Assembly (NCBI RefSeq): GCF_035994185.1
Contig: NZ_CP108538.1
Location: 1,116,001-1,180,000, forward strand
Length of the DNA: 64,000 bases
Direction of reading: 5' to 3'
DNA from: Streptomyces sp. NBC_01217
Lineage (GTDB): Bacteria; Actinomycetota; Actinomycetes; Streptomycetales; Streptomycetaceae
This document shows, piece by piece, positions 51,237 to 59,182 of the stretch. Both the position numbers and the translations under genes were made by a program. Positions within the stretch are counted from its first letter, which is position 1, and each line of letters opens with the position of its first letter. The notes under the pieces are model-generated. The model saw only the letters and a list, made by a program, of their open reading frames with translations, was not told where the DNA came from and made no database searches.

Positions 51237-51279
51237 TGAGGCCCACCCCCGCTCCGTCTCCGGCCGGGGATGGGCCTCA
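51237..51279 (-). terminator. terminator at the end of the xylan-locus transcript
   Basis: TGAGGCCCA (51237-51245) pairs perfectly with TGGGCCTCA (51271-51279), with further CCCCG/CGGGG pairing inside after one mismatch. It lies 27 bases beyond the stop of the small gene at 51306 on the minus strand. Confidence 0.75.
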
Positions 51280-51305
51280 CGCGCTGCTGAGCGGCCGTGT
51301 GCGAG

Positions 51306-51686
51306 CTAGCCGCGACGCCTCAGCGTGATCTCGGCGTCCGCGTCGTACCCCTGGGTCCAGCTGCGTCCGGCGCCCGACTTCCAGGTGACATGGGCGGTGG
51401 TGCCGTCGGTCCTGACGCCCTCCACCGTCATGGCCCGGTCGCCCTCCCGTACATCGCCCCGGCGCAGTTCGCGCGCCCTGACGGTGACGGGCTGTGCCGA
51501 CCACGCGCTCTCGGCCTCGTCCGCCGCGAGAGCGAGAGCCGCGGCGAGCTCCCGGGCGCGGGCAGGGGTGCAGACCAGTGCGAGCTCTCCCGACGGTGAA
51601 ACGCCTCTGACCCGGACCTCCGTACCGACGGGGGTCACCTCCAGGGTCGCCGCGTGTCCGTCGCGGTCCTCGATACCACTCGTCAT
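51306..51686 (-). CDS. hypothetical protein (126 aa)
   Basis: Protein of 126 residues that I do not recognise. No signal peptide or membrane helix. N-terminal half is beta-like (ATLEVTPVGTEVRVRGVSPS), a helix follows (CTPARARELAAALALAADEA), and the second half is beta-like again (GDRAMTVEGVRTDGTTAHVT). This alternation suggests a small globular domain. GGGGAGAG lies about 7-10 bases before ATG 51686. It follows GH115 by only 36 bases and precedes a terminator, so it is probably the last gene of that transcript. A link to xylan use is by position only. Confidence 0.7.
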   Translation of the reverse strand: MTSGIEDRDGHAATLEVTPVGTEVRVRGVSPSGELALVCTPARARELAAALALAADEAESAWSAQPVTVRARELRRGDVREGDRAMTVEGVRTDGTTAHVTWKSGAGRSWTQGYDADAEITLRRRG

Positions 51687-51722
51687 CGCTCTGCTCTCCC
51701 CTTGCCCGTGCCGCCCCTCGGC

Positions 51723-54700
51723 TCAGTGCAGCCGGAGGCTCTCCGGCGGGCCCAGGTAGCTGGGCTTGAGGCCGCCGGTGTCGACCACCAGGTTCTGCAG
51801 CACCACCGTCGGGTCGACCATCCAGAATTTCAGCACATGGACACCGGCCCGGCCGATCCGGTGCACCGTGCTGGTGACGTTGGCGTTGTCCGAGGTGTTG
51901 CGGGCCCACTGGACGTTCATCGTGCCGTCGTCGGAGCCCGTCACCGCCGTGATGTTGACCTTCTGCGGTGCGTCGTCGTCGAAGGAGACGGCGTACGTGA
52001 GCCCGTCGGAGGCCAGCGCGTTGTTGCGCGGTGCCAGATAGGCGTGGACGGTGACCGGGCCGGTCGTGAACAGGGAGACCCGGTACTCCAGCCGCGGACC
52101 GGCGCCGCCCGGGATCTGCCGGGCCGCGGTGACCGGGAAGGGTTCCATGCCCGCGCCGGTGCGGCCGATGCCCGGGATGCGCTGCCAGCTGATGCCGCCA
52201 CCGCCGACGGAGCGGGAGTAGTGGTCGGCCTCGATGGAAACGTACCCGTTGGCCTCGACGAAGCCTTCCAGCTGCGAGCGCGGCACCTTCGGGTGGTCGA
52301 TCACCGCCCGGACGCTCACCTCGCGCCCGTCCGGTCCGCTGACCGTGACCGGCACCTCGGTGACGCCCTCGGGCGCCCGTGACCAGTCGACGCGGAAGGT
52401 GACCCGGTCCTGCTTGTCGACCCGGCCCCTGACGCGGTCGGCGACGAGCCAGGAAGCCCCCGTACGGATCCGGTAGTCGAACGGGGCGGTGCCCCGGTTG
52501 AACACCTCGATGTACTGCGCGGGCTGGCTCTGGTACGGGCTGAAGGCGGGCAGTACGGCCGGGCCGCTCTCGTTCGGCCACCACTTGTCCGAGCCGTCGA
52601 CGGCGACGCCCATCTCGGCACCGGCCGGGAGGTCGATGCGCTTGACTGCGGGGAAGAGCACGTCCTTGATGGCGACGTTGTTGATCTCGGGCTGCTGCCA
52701 GGGAGCGTTCGGACCGTAGCGGGCCACATCGCCGTAGTCGATGTGCGGCTGGGTCTGGAAGCCCTTCCACTTGCCACCTGCGACCTCGTTGTTGAAGCGG
52801 TCGGCCAGGGCGAAGTCCTCGGCGAGACGGGCCTCGGCGGCGGCCGCCAGATCATTGGTGAGCGCACGGCCCTGCGCCGCATAGTGCAGGTTGGTGAACT
52901 CGGCCTCGCGCAGCACATACAGATTGGCGGTGGCCTGCACCTCGTAGCCGACCAGTTCGTACCAGGCGTCCTGGAGGGAGGCCGGCAGCTTGCGGCGGAC
53001 CCGCTCGGCATCGGCGGCGAGCCGCCGCCAGTCCTCGGTGACCCGCTCCAGTTCGCGGTAGTCGACGATGCTGAACGGGGTGGCCTGGTCGTCGTAGACG
53101 ATCGCGGAAGCGTCCTTGGCCGGGTCCTTGGCGGGATCGAGAGTGATCTTCCGGTTCAGCAGCTCGGGCTTGCGGCGCGACTGCAGCCGTGCGTACGCAC
53201 CCAGCACCTCGGCCACGTCCGCGGCCTGCTTCTCGCCGAAGTTCTGCCGGGCGTACCGCTCCTCCCACTCCGGGATCCGGTCCAGCGTCCAGCGCTCCGG
53301 ATTCCAGGCGTACTCCAGGAAGAACTGCGTGGGCAGCTCGTTGCCCTTGAGGTCGCCCACGTTGGTGACCCAGAGGCCGTGGTTCCCGTACGCGGCGGAC
53401 TGGTGCAGCTGGTCCCACATGTTGGGCAGCGAAGTGGTGTCCACCCACTTGTAGTTGCGGCCCACGCCGACGTAGTCGAAGTGGTAGTAGAGGCCGTAAC
53501 CGCCTTCGCGCGCATCGTTCTTGAGGTCGGGAAGCTTGCGGATGTTGGCCCAGTTGTCGTCGGTGAGGACGACGGTGACGTCCTCGGGCACCCGCAAGCC
53601 GCGGTCCCAGTACCGCTGGACCTCCTTGTAGAGGGTCCACACCTGCGGAATCGTGGTGACGTCCTTGCCGGAGACCTCGGCCAGGATCTGGCGCTGGGTG
53701 GCGATGATCTCGGTCATCAGCTCGATGCCGTCGCCGTCCGGCAGGCTCACATCGCCGTTGCCGCGCATGCCGAGGGTGACGACGCCCTCGAAGTCCTGCT
53801 CCTTCATGCGGCGGATGCCGTCGGCCCAGTAGGCCTTGATGGCTTCGGCGTTGCGGCGGAAGGACCACTCGCCGGTGCCGCCGTAGGGGTCGTGGCCGGG
53901 GGTGGTGATGTTGCCCGCGCTGTCGCGCACGGCGGCGACCGCATGCCGGTTCCACTCCTCGATGCCGCGCATCATGGGCGCCTCGTGCGAGGTGCCCATG
54001 ACGACGCCGTACGCCTTCGCGGTGGCGTGGTTCAGCGGATCGTCCTCGGCGAAGGCACGGCCCCAGACGGCAGGCCACAGGTAGTTGGCCTTGAGCCGGA
54101 GCATGACCTCGAAGATCTTGGCGTAGAAATCGGCGTTGAAGCCGCCGTCGAAGCCGGGGGCCTTGCCGGGGCCGAAGAAGGCCGGGGCCCAGGTGCCGAG
54201 CGCCGGGTTCTCGTCGTTGATGAAGAACCCGCGGTACTTCACGGCGGGGGTGCCCTGGGTGTGCCGGCCGGGCAGGACGTGGATCTCGTCACGGTGTACG
54301 GGGGGCACGTCGTCCCACCAGTACCAGGGCGAGACGCCGATGCCCCGGGAGACGTCGTACGCGCCGTAGATGGTGCCCCGCTGGTCGCTGCCCGCGATCA
54401 CGAAGGCCCGGTCGACTCCGGGGAGCGGCTTCTCCACCACGGTCTGGAGGCTGGTCTCCCACCTACCGGCGATGCCGGAGACGTTCAGTCTGCCCGCGGC
54501 GACGAGTCCGTCGATCAGCGGGCTGTGGCCGACGGTGCCGACGAGGACGATCTCGCGGGCCTTCGGTATCGCACCCTGCGAGAGGGCGGGGCGGACACCG
54601 GTGACGCGCTCGATATCGGCCCGGAGGTCACCTGCCACCCGGACGACGCCCGCGTGGTCGCTGTCACTGACCACGACCGGGGCCGCCCGCCCGCCCCTGA

Positions 54701-54908
54701 CCAGCGGGAAGCTGCCGGAGCGGTGGGTGAACGAGATGTACGCGCCCGGGTCGGTGGGCCGGACGGTGCCGCCCGGCACGGCTGCCGAGGCTTCGCCGGA
54801 CAGGCCGAGAAGGGAGCCGAGGGGGGTGGCCGTGACGGCTGCGAGGCCGAGTCCGGCACCGAGAATCGCTCTGCGACTGGTGTGTTGTTGCGGGAAGTGC
54901 TTGTCCAT
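51723..54908 (-). CDS. secreted GH115 xylan alpha-glucuronidase
   Basis: Exported enzyme of 1061 residues that removes (4-O-methyl)glucuronic acid from internal and terminal xylose units of xylan. Tat signal (SRRAILGAGLGLAAVTATP). The N-terminal domain covers ~45-190. The GH115 barrel (~190-540) has VKYRGFFINDENPALGTWAP, LRLKANYLWPAVWGRAFAED, VTLGMRGNGDVSLPDGDGIE and VVLTDDNWANIRKLPDLKND, a near-complete set of family motifs. Two C-terminal domains follow, the last a GH115_C-type sandwich (EADHYSRSVGGGGISWQRI). GGAGAG lies 4-5 bases before ATG 54908. Last enzyme of the xylan cluster; GH10 and GH3 partners are upstream. Confidence 0.95.
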   Translation of the reverse strand: MDKHFPQQHTSRRAILGAGLGLAAVTATPLGSLLGLSGEASAAVPGGTVRPTDPGAYISFTHRSGSFPLVRGGRAAPVVVSDSDHAGVVRVAGDLRADIERVTGVRPALSQGAIPKAREIVLVGTVGHSPLIDGLVAAGRLNVSGIAGRWETSLQTVVEKPLPGVDRAFVIAGSDQRGTIYGAYDVSRGIGVSPWYWWDDVPPVHRDEIHVLPGRHTQGTPAVKYRGFFINDENPALGTWAPAFFGPGKAPGFDGGFNADFYAKIFEVMLRLKANYLWPAVWGRAFAEDDPLNHATAKAYGVVMGTSHEAPMMRGIEEWNRHAVAAVRDSAGNITTPGHDPYGGTGEWSFRRNAEAIKAYWADGIRRMKEQDFEGVVTLGMRGNGDVSLPDGDGIELMTEIIATQRQILAEVSGKDVTTIPQVWTLYKEVQRYWDRGLRVPEDVTVVLTDDNWANIRKLPDLKNDAREGGYGLYYHFDYVGVGRNYKWVDTTSLPNMWDQLHQSAAYGNHGLWVTNVGDLKGNELPTQFFLEYAWNPERWTLDRIPEWEERYARQNFGEKQAADVAEVLGAYARLQSRRKPELLNRKITLDPAKDPAKDASAIVYDDQATPFSIVDYRELERVTEDWRRLAADAERVRRKLPASLQDAWYELVGYEVQATANLYVLREAEFTNLHYAAQGRALTNDLAAAAEARLAEDFALADRFNNEVAGGKWKGFQTQPHIDYGDVARYGPNAPWQQPEINNVAIKDVLFPAVKRIDLPAGAEMGVAVDGSDKWWPNESGPAVLPAFSPYQSQPAQYIEVFNRGTAPFDYRIRTGASWLVADRVRGRVDKQDRVTFRVDWSRAPEGVTEVPVTVSGPDGREVSVRAVIDHPKVPRSQLEGFVEANGYVSIEADHYSRSVGGGGISWQRIPGIGRTGAGMEPFPVTAARQIPGGAGPRLEYRVSLFTTGPVTVHAYLAPRNNALASDGLTYAVSFDDDAPQKVNITAVTGSDDGTMNVQWARNTSDNANVTSTVHRIGRAGVHVLKFWMVDPTVVLQNLVVDTGGLKPSYLGPPESLRLH

Positions 54909-54921
54909 ACTGCTCTCCCAT

Positions 54922-54956
54922 ATTTGTTCACACGCATGACAAATGGGTCGCGTGTG
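54922..54956. promoter_or_regulatory. interleaved inverted repeats upstream of GH115
   Basis: Two overlapping inverted repeats: ATTTGT (54922-54927) with ACAAAT (54939-54944), and CACACGC (54929-54935) with GCGTGTG (54950-54956). They lie 14-48 bases before the GH115 start. The arms interleave, so on DNA they could be two operators and on RNA only one hairpin at a time could form. AT-rich flanks suit a promoter. Confidence 0.45.
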
Positions 54957-54998
54957 TGCCTTGACGAGTTGTTCCTTGGCGTCTTGGAGTGCGCCCTG

Positions 54999-56550
54999 TC
55001 AGTCCACCGCGCCGGGCACGGCCGGCTGAGGCACCGGAGCCGCCGTCATGTCGCCGTCACCGCCCGGTGAGGGCGACACCGCGGCCACGATCGCGTCGGC
55101 CGTGTCGTCGGCCTCCGGGAGGAGCAGGCCGACAGCGACGTACACCACAAGCGAAATCACCAGTGGGGTCACGATGATGACGGTCTGGTCCGTGCTCTCA
55201 AGCACGAACCTCACCAGGCCGTAGCCCAGCAGCCCCAGCGCCCAGCAGCCCCAGCGCCCAGGAGGACAGGGCGGCCCTGGGCCCGCACTTGTGGAAGAGG
55301 GGCAGCAGGCCGAGCAGCATCGGGATGGAGATCGGACCCATCACGGCCGCGACCAGGCCGACGATGATGCCCAGCACCCCGCCGAAGTGATCCGCCTCGA
55401 TGGCGACGACCATGCTGATGGTGATGAAGACGACCGTGCACACCCGGGCGATGAGCAGCCCGGTCGCCGGAGCCGGGTTCCTGGCGCCGCGCACGACCGC
55501 GGGGATGATGTCGCGGGTGACGACCGCGGACACGGCGTTGGCGTCCGAGGAGGCCATGGCCATGGTGTGCGAGAACATCCCCGCCAGGGTCAGCCCCACC
55601 AGTCCGGCGGGCAGGTACGACTCCGCCATCAGCGCGTAGATCTTCTGCGGGTCGGCCACGTCCGGCAGCAGCACGGCCGCGGCGACGGGCGGGAACAGCA
55701 GCACCGCCGGCCACACCACGTACAGCAGCGCGGAGAGCCCGGCCGAACGGCGGGCGGCCTTCGGGGTGTCCGTGGCCATGTAGCGCTGGGCCAGGTTCCA
55801 CATGCCGCCGTTGTACTCGAAGAGCTTCACGACGACGTACGCGCCGAGGAACGTCGCGGTGTACGGACCGACCAGCGGGTGGCCGTGCCCCTCGGGCAGC
55901 CGGTGCCAGATGGTGCCGAGGCCCGCGATGCCGTCGCCGAGCCGGTCCAGGACCACCCAGACCATGGCGAGCGCCGCGACGCCCTGGATGACGAACTGCC
56001 CGAAGTCGGTGAGGGCGTCGGCCCACAGACCGCCCACGGTGCAGTACAGCAGGGTGACGATGCCGGTGATCAGGATGCCGGCCGTCATCGACATCCCGTT
56101 GAACACATTGAGCAGAACGGCCACCGACGCCCACTTGGCGGCCACGTCGAACACCTTCAGCAGTGCCCCGCTCCAGGCGAGCGCCTGCTGAGTGGGTACG
56201 TTGTACCGCTTGGCCAGGGACTCCAGCGGCGAGGCGACCGCGTAACGCTGCCGCAGCCGGTTCCAGCGCGGGGCGAACAGCCAGGCGCCCACCGCGGTTC
56301 CCAGCGCGAGCGGCAGGAACGCCCATACGTAGACGGTGATTCCGTAGCTGTAGGCGATGGCCGCGTAGGCGACGAACACCGCGGCGCTGTACCCGGACAT
56401 GTGGTGGGAGATGCCGGACAGCCACCAGGGCATCCGGCCGCCACCGGTGAAGTAGTCGCTCACATCACCGACGCGCCGGTGCGACCAGAGGCCGATGAGC
56501 AGCATCACCAGGAAATAGCCGCCCAGGGCGACCCAGTCGAGCGGGGCCAT
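54999..56550 (-). pseudogene. sodium:solute symporter, frameshifted near the 3' end by a 16-bp duplication
   Basis: SSS-family transporter that would be ~516 residues. It starts at ATG 56550 (AAGGAG 5 bases upstream) and reads well through 12-13 helices: MAPLDWVALGGYFLVMLLIG, SYFTGGGRMPWWLSGISHH-like motif, AGMFSHTMAMASSDANAVSA. After WALGLLG (base ~55241) a tandem duplication shifts the frame, giving AGAAGLRPGEVRA and a stop at 55198, 450 residues in all. Removing one repeat copy restores YGLVRFVLESTDQTVIIVTP and a last helix, ending at 54999. The truncated protein might still fold. Probably imports a sugar acid such as glucuronate, inferred from the dehydratase upstream and GH115 downstream. 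Confidence 0.85.
55225..55261 (-). repeat. 16-base tandem duplication causing the symporter frameshift
   Basis: Unit CCCAGCAGCCCCAGCG occurs exactly at 55225-55240 and 55241-55256, followed by the first 5 bases again (55257-55261). 16 is not a multiple of three, so the extra copy shifts the symporter frame by one. Removing one copy gives a continuous, sensible protein. Confidence 0.95.
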
Positions 56551-56593
56551 AAAAGCTCCTTCCTGCGTCGTGGGACACGGCCGGGGGCCGGAT

Positions 56594-57862
56594 TCACCAA
56601 CGGGGGGTCTTCTTCTCGTAGGCGGGGTCGATGCGGCGCATGTAGCCGGTGTCGTCCCGGTCGCGCAGACCGCAGGTGAGGTACTGCTCGTGGAGCCGGG
56701 CGAGCGCGTCCCGGTCGAGCGTGACGCCGAGCCCCGGGCCCTTGGGAACCCGCACGGACCCGTCGGCGAAGGCGAGTGCGCCCTCCTCCACGACCTCCTC
56801 GGTCTTCCACGGCCAGTGGGTGTCACAGGCGTAGGTGAGGTTCGGTGTGGCGGCCGCCAGGTGGGTCATCGCGGCCAGGCTGATCCCCAGATGCGAGTTG
56901 GAGTGCATCGACAGCCCCAGGGAGAAGGTGTCGCAGATTCCGGAGAGCAGCCTGGAGCGGTGCAGACCGCCCCAGTAGTGGTGGTCGGAGAGCACCACCT
57001 GCACCGAACGCTGTGCCACCGCGGGCGCCAGGTGTTCGAAGGCGACGACGCACATGTTGGTGGCGAGCGGGATCGGGGTCTCCCGCGCGACCTGTGCCAT
57101 GCCGTCCAGTCCGGGCGTCGGGTCCTCCAGGTATTCCAGGACGCCCTCCAGCCGGCGGGCCACTGCGACCGAGGTCTCCACGCCCCATGCCGCGTTGGGG
57201 TCGAGCCGCAGCGGCACTCCGGGGAAGGCCTCGCGCAGGGCCAGGACCGCCTCGGTCTCCTCTTCGGGCGGCCGTACACCGCCCTTGAGCTTGATCGCGG
57301 TGAAGCCGTACTCGGTGATCATGCGTCGTGCCTGGGCGACGATCGCCTCCGGGCCTAGCGCCTCGCCCCAGCCGTCGGGCTCGGCCCCGGGATGTCCGGC
57401 CCACTTGTAGAAGAGATAGGCGCTGAACGGTACGGAGTCCCGTACCGCGCCGCCGAGCAGATCGCTGACCGGCCGGCCGGCCGCCTTTCCCTGAAGGTCC
57501 AGGCAGGCCACCTCGAACGGGGAGAACACCCGGTCCGTTGCGCTGCTGGTGGTGATCATCCCGGTCAGTCCGGTGCCGCCCGCTCCGCTGTCGTGGCTCA
57601 GGACCCGGGCCACCGCGCGGTGCATCTCGCCCAGTGCGTACACGTCCATCCCCACGAGGGCGTCCGCGGCGGCCCGGAGTCGGCGCAGATGTCCTTCGTC
57701 GGCATAGGTCTCGCCGAGGCCGACGAGGCCCTGGTCGGTGTCGACCTCGACGATCGCCCGTAGCGCGAACGGTTCGTGCACGCCCACGGCGTTGAGCAGC
57801 GCGGGGTCGCGGAAGGCGACCGGGGTGATCCTCACTCCGGTGATCCGGAGGCTGTTCGTCAT
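56594..57862 (-). CDS. enolase-superfamily sugar-acid dehydratase, glucarate-dehydratase type
   Basis: Cytoplasmic dehydratase of 422 residues. The capping domain starts ITGVRITPVAFRDPALLNAV with HEPFALRAIVEV as in glucarate dehydratases. The barrel shows the base Lys pair in AIKLKGGVR, metal ligands Asp in RLDPNAAWG, Glu in YLEDPTPG and Asn in PLATNMCVVAF, then the His-Asp dyad in VVLSDHHYWGG and SMHSNSHLGIS. Asn as third metal ligand is typical of the GlucD group, so an aldarate or uronate-derived acid is the likely substrate. ATG 57862 has AAGG 7 bases upstream. Lies between xylanase and symporter genes, so it may act on (methyl)glucuronate released from xylan. Confidence 0.9.
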   Translation of the reverse strand: MTNSLRITGVRITPVAFRDPALLNAVGVHEPFALRAIVEVDTDQGLVGLGETYADEGHLRRLRAAADALVGMDVYALGEMHRAVARVLSHDSGAGGTGLTGMITTSSATDRVFSPFEVACLDLQGKAAGRPVSDLLGGAVRDSVPFSAYLFYKWAGHPGAEPDGWGEALGPEAIVAQARRMITEYGFTAIKLKGGVRPPEEETEAVLALREAFPGVPLRLDPNAAWGVETSVAVARRLEGVLEYLEDPTPGLDGMAQVARETPIPLATNMCVVAFEHLAPAVAQRSVQVVLSDHHYWGGLHRSRLLSGICDTFSLGLSMHSNSHLGISLAAMTHLAAATPNLTYACDTHWPWKTEEVVEEGALAFADGSVRVPKGPGLGVTLDRDALARLHEQYLTCGLRDRDDTGYMRRIDPAYEKKTPRW

Positions 57863-57900
57863 CGCGATGCCTTGTCCGTGCACCCCTTCGTCGCGCGCAC

Positions 57901-58998
57901 TCAGTCCCGGCCCGCGGCGAGCTTCAGGTCCTGGCTCATGGCCTTGTACGCGGGCTTGGCGACGTAGTTCTCGTCGAAGATGTTCGCCGCGCCCTGGCCC
58001 TCGAAGGTGGACGGCACCCAGGAGTACTTGTCGGTGAAGCCCCAGACGGTGAAGTCGGTGCAGTGGCGGGTGAGCAGGCAGCCGCGCAGCAGTACGTCGT
58101 AGCCCTCGGCCTGTGCCTCCAGCTCGGTGCTGTCGACCGGCATCGGGATGCGGACGTCCGCCTCGGTGATCGCGGTCTCCAGGCCGAGGTCGTCGAAGCG
58201 CTTCATGTTGTCGGCGATGTCGTGCGGGGCGCTGTACTGGACGCCCAGGTGGCCCTGGATGCCGACGCCGTCGACCGGGACGTGCTGCTTGCGCAGCTGC
58301 ACGACGAGGTCGTGGAGGGCGGTGCTCTTCGCGTTGACGCCCTCGATGTTGTAGTCGTTGATGAAGAGTTTGGCCTTGGGGTCGGCCTGGTGGGCCCAGC
58401 GGAAGGCGTCGGCGATGTAGCCGGGGCCGAGCTTCCGCAGCCAGATGCTGTCGCGCAGGGTGCCGTCGTCGTTGAAGGCCTCGTTGACGACGTCCCACTG
58501 CCAGATCCTGCCCTTGAAGTGGCCGACCTCGTCGGTGATGTGCTTGCGCAGGATGGCGCGCAGCTCATCGGGGGTGAAGTCGCCGTTGTTCAGCCAGGAC
58601 GGGAGCTGGCTGTGCCAGACGAGCGTGTGGCCGCGGACGAGCTGGCCGTGGTCGCGGGCGAAGTCGACCAGGTCGTCGGCCGCTGCCCAGTCGTAGGTGC
58701 CGCGCTGCGGTTCGACGGCCTCCCACTTCATGGCGTTCTCCGGGGTGACCGAGGAGAACTCCCCCGCGACCTTGGCCCGGTAGGGAGCGTCGGTGGCCAG
58801 CGCGGACATGTCGACGGCCGTTCCGATGCGCAGATCGGCCCGCTTGCCTAGCCCCGCGAGGGTGGCTGCGGCATCGCCCTTCGGCTTGCTCCGGTGGCCC
58901 GACTGCTCGGGGCTGGCGGAGGCGCTGAGGGTGAGGGTGGAGACGAGCAGGGTCGCGGCGGCGGTGCCGACAACAAGTGCCCGAGTTGCCTTGCGCAT
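57901..58998 (-). CDS. secreted GH10 endo-1,4-beta-xylanase
   Basis: Exported xylanase of 365 residues. Signal peptide ~1-28 (ALVVGTAAATLLVSTLTLSA). GH10 barrel: FSSVTPENAMKWEAVEPQRG, GHTLVWHSQLPSWL, acid/base Glu in WQWDVVNEAFNDDG, nucleophile Glu in ETAITEADVRIPMP, and VWGFTDKYSWVPS at the end. It cuts the main chain of xylan and tolerates glucuronate branches. There is no binding module, so it is a single-domain enzyme. Upstream is a CGAAAGTTTCG palindrome and hairpins that separate it from the GH3 gene. Confidence 0.96.
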   Translation of the reverse strand: MRKATRALVVGTAAATLLVSTLTLSASASPEQSGHRSKPKGDAAATLAGLGKRADLRIGTAVDMSALATDAPYRAKVAGEFSSVTPENAMKWEAVEPQRGTYDWAAADDLVDFARDHGQLVRGHTLVWHSQLPSWLNNGDFTPDELRAILRKHITDEVGHFKGRIWQWDVVNEAFNDDGTLRDSIWLRKLGPGYIADAFRWAHQADPKAKLFINDYNIEGVNAKSTALHDLVVQLRKQHVPVDGVGIQGHLGVQYSAPHDIADNMKRFDDLGLETAITEADVRIPMPVDSTELEAQAEGYDVLLRGCLLTRHCTDFTVWGFTDKYSWVPSTFEGQGAANIFDENYVAKPAYKAMSQDLKLAAGRD

Positions 58999-59096
58999 GA
59001 CAGATCCCTTCGTTGAACACGCCCCTCCCTGACCGGGGCCGGCGCGTGCGACGTATGCGGATACGACGTGCAGTTGAGGATGCGAAGTGGAGATTT

Positions 59097-59107
59097 CGAA
59101 AGTTTCG
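59097..59107. promoter_or_regulatory. CGAAAGTTTCG palindrome upstream of the xylanase
   Basis: Perfect 5-base arms around one base, 99-109 bases before the xylanase start, within TTTCGAAAGTTTCGAGA. CGAAA-N-TTTCG-type boxes are known before xylanase and xylobiose-transporter genes in Streptomyces (from memory). It overlaps the start of the terminator arm by two bases. Confidence 0.7.
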
Positions 59108-59161
59108 AGAGCCTCCCCGCACAGCCGGCGGGGAGGCCGAGATTCCGCGGGGAGGCTCTCG
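59106..59161 (-). terminator. hairpin with two competing arms between GH3 and GH10
   Basis: The arm CGAGAGCCTCCCCGC (59106-59120) is perfectly complementary to 59147-59161 over 15 bases. Its inner 10 bases (59111-59120) can also pair with the copy GCGGGGAGGC at 59128-59137, leaving a 7-base loop. The two stems exclude each other. It lies 22 bases after the GH3 stop on the minus strand, so it either ends the importer/GH3 transcript or regulates read-through into the xylanase gene. Confidence 0.75.
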
Positions 59162-59182
59162 GAACGGAGGAAGGGCGGTGCG

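Noticed and set aside
52743..55070. Open frame of 775 codons antisense to GH115
   Set aside because: GH115 on the other strand shows clear family motifs. The antisense product is Val/Gly/Asp-rich with no domain pattern.
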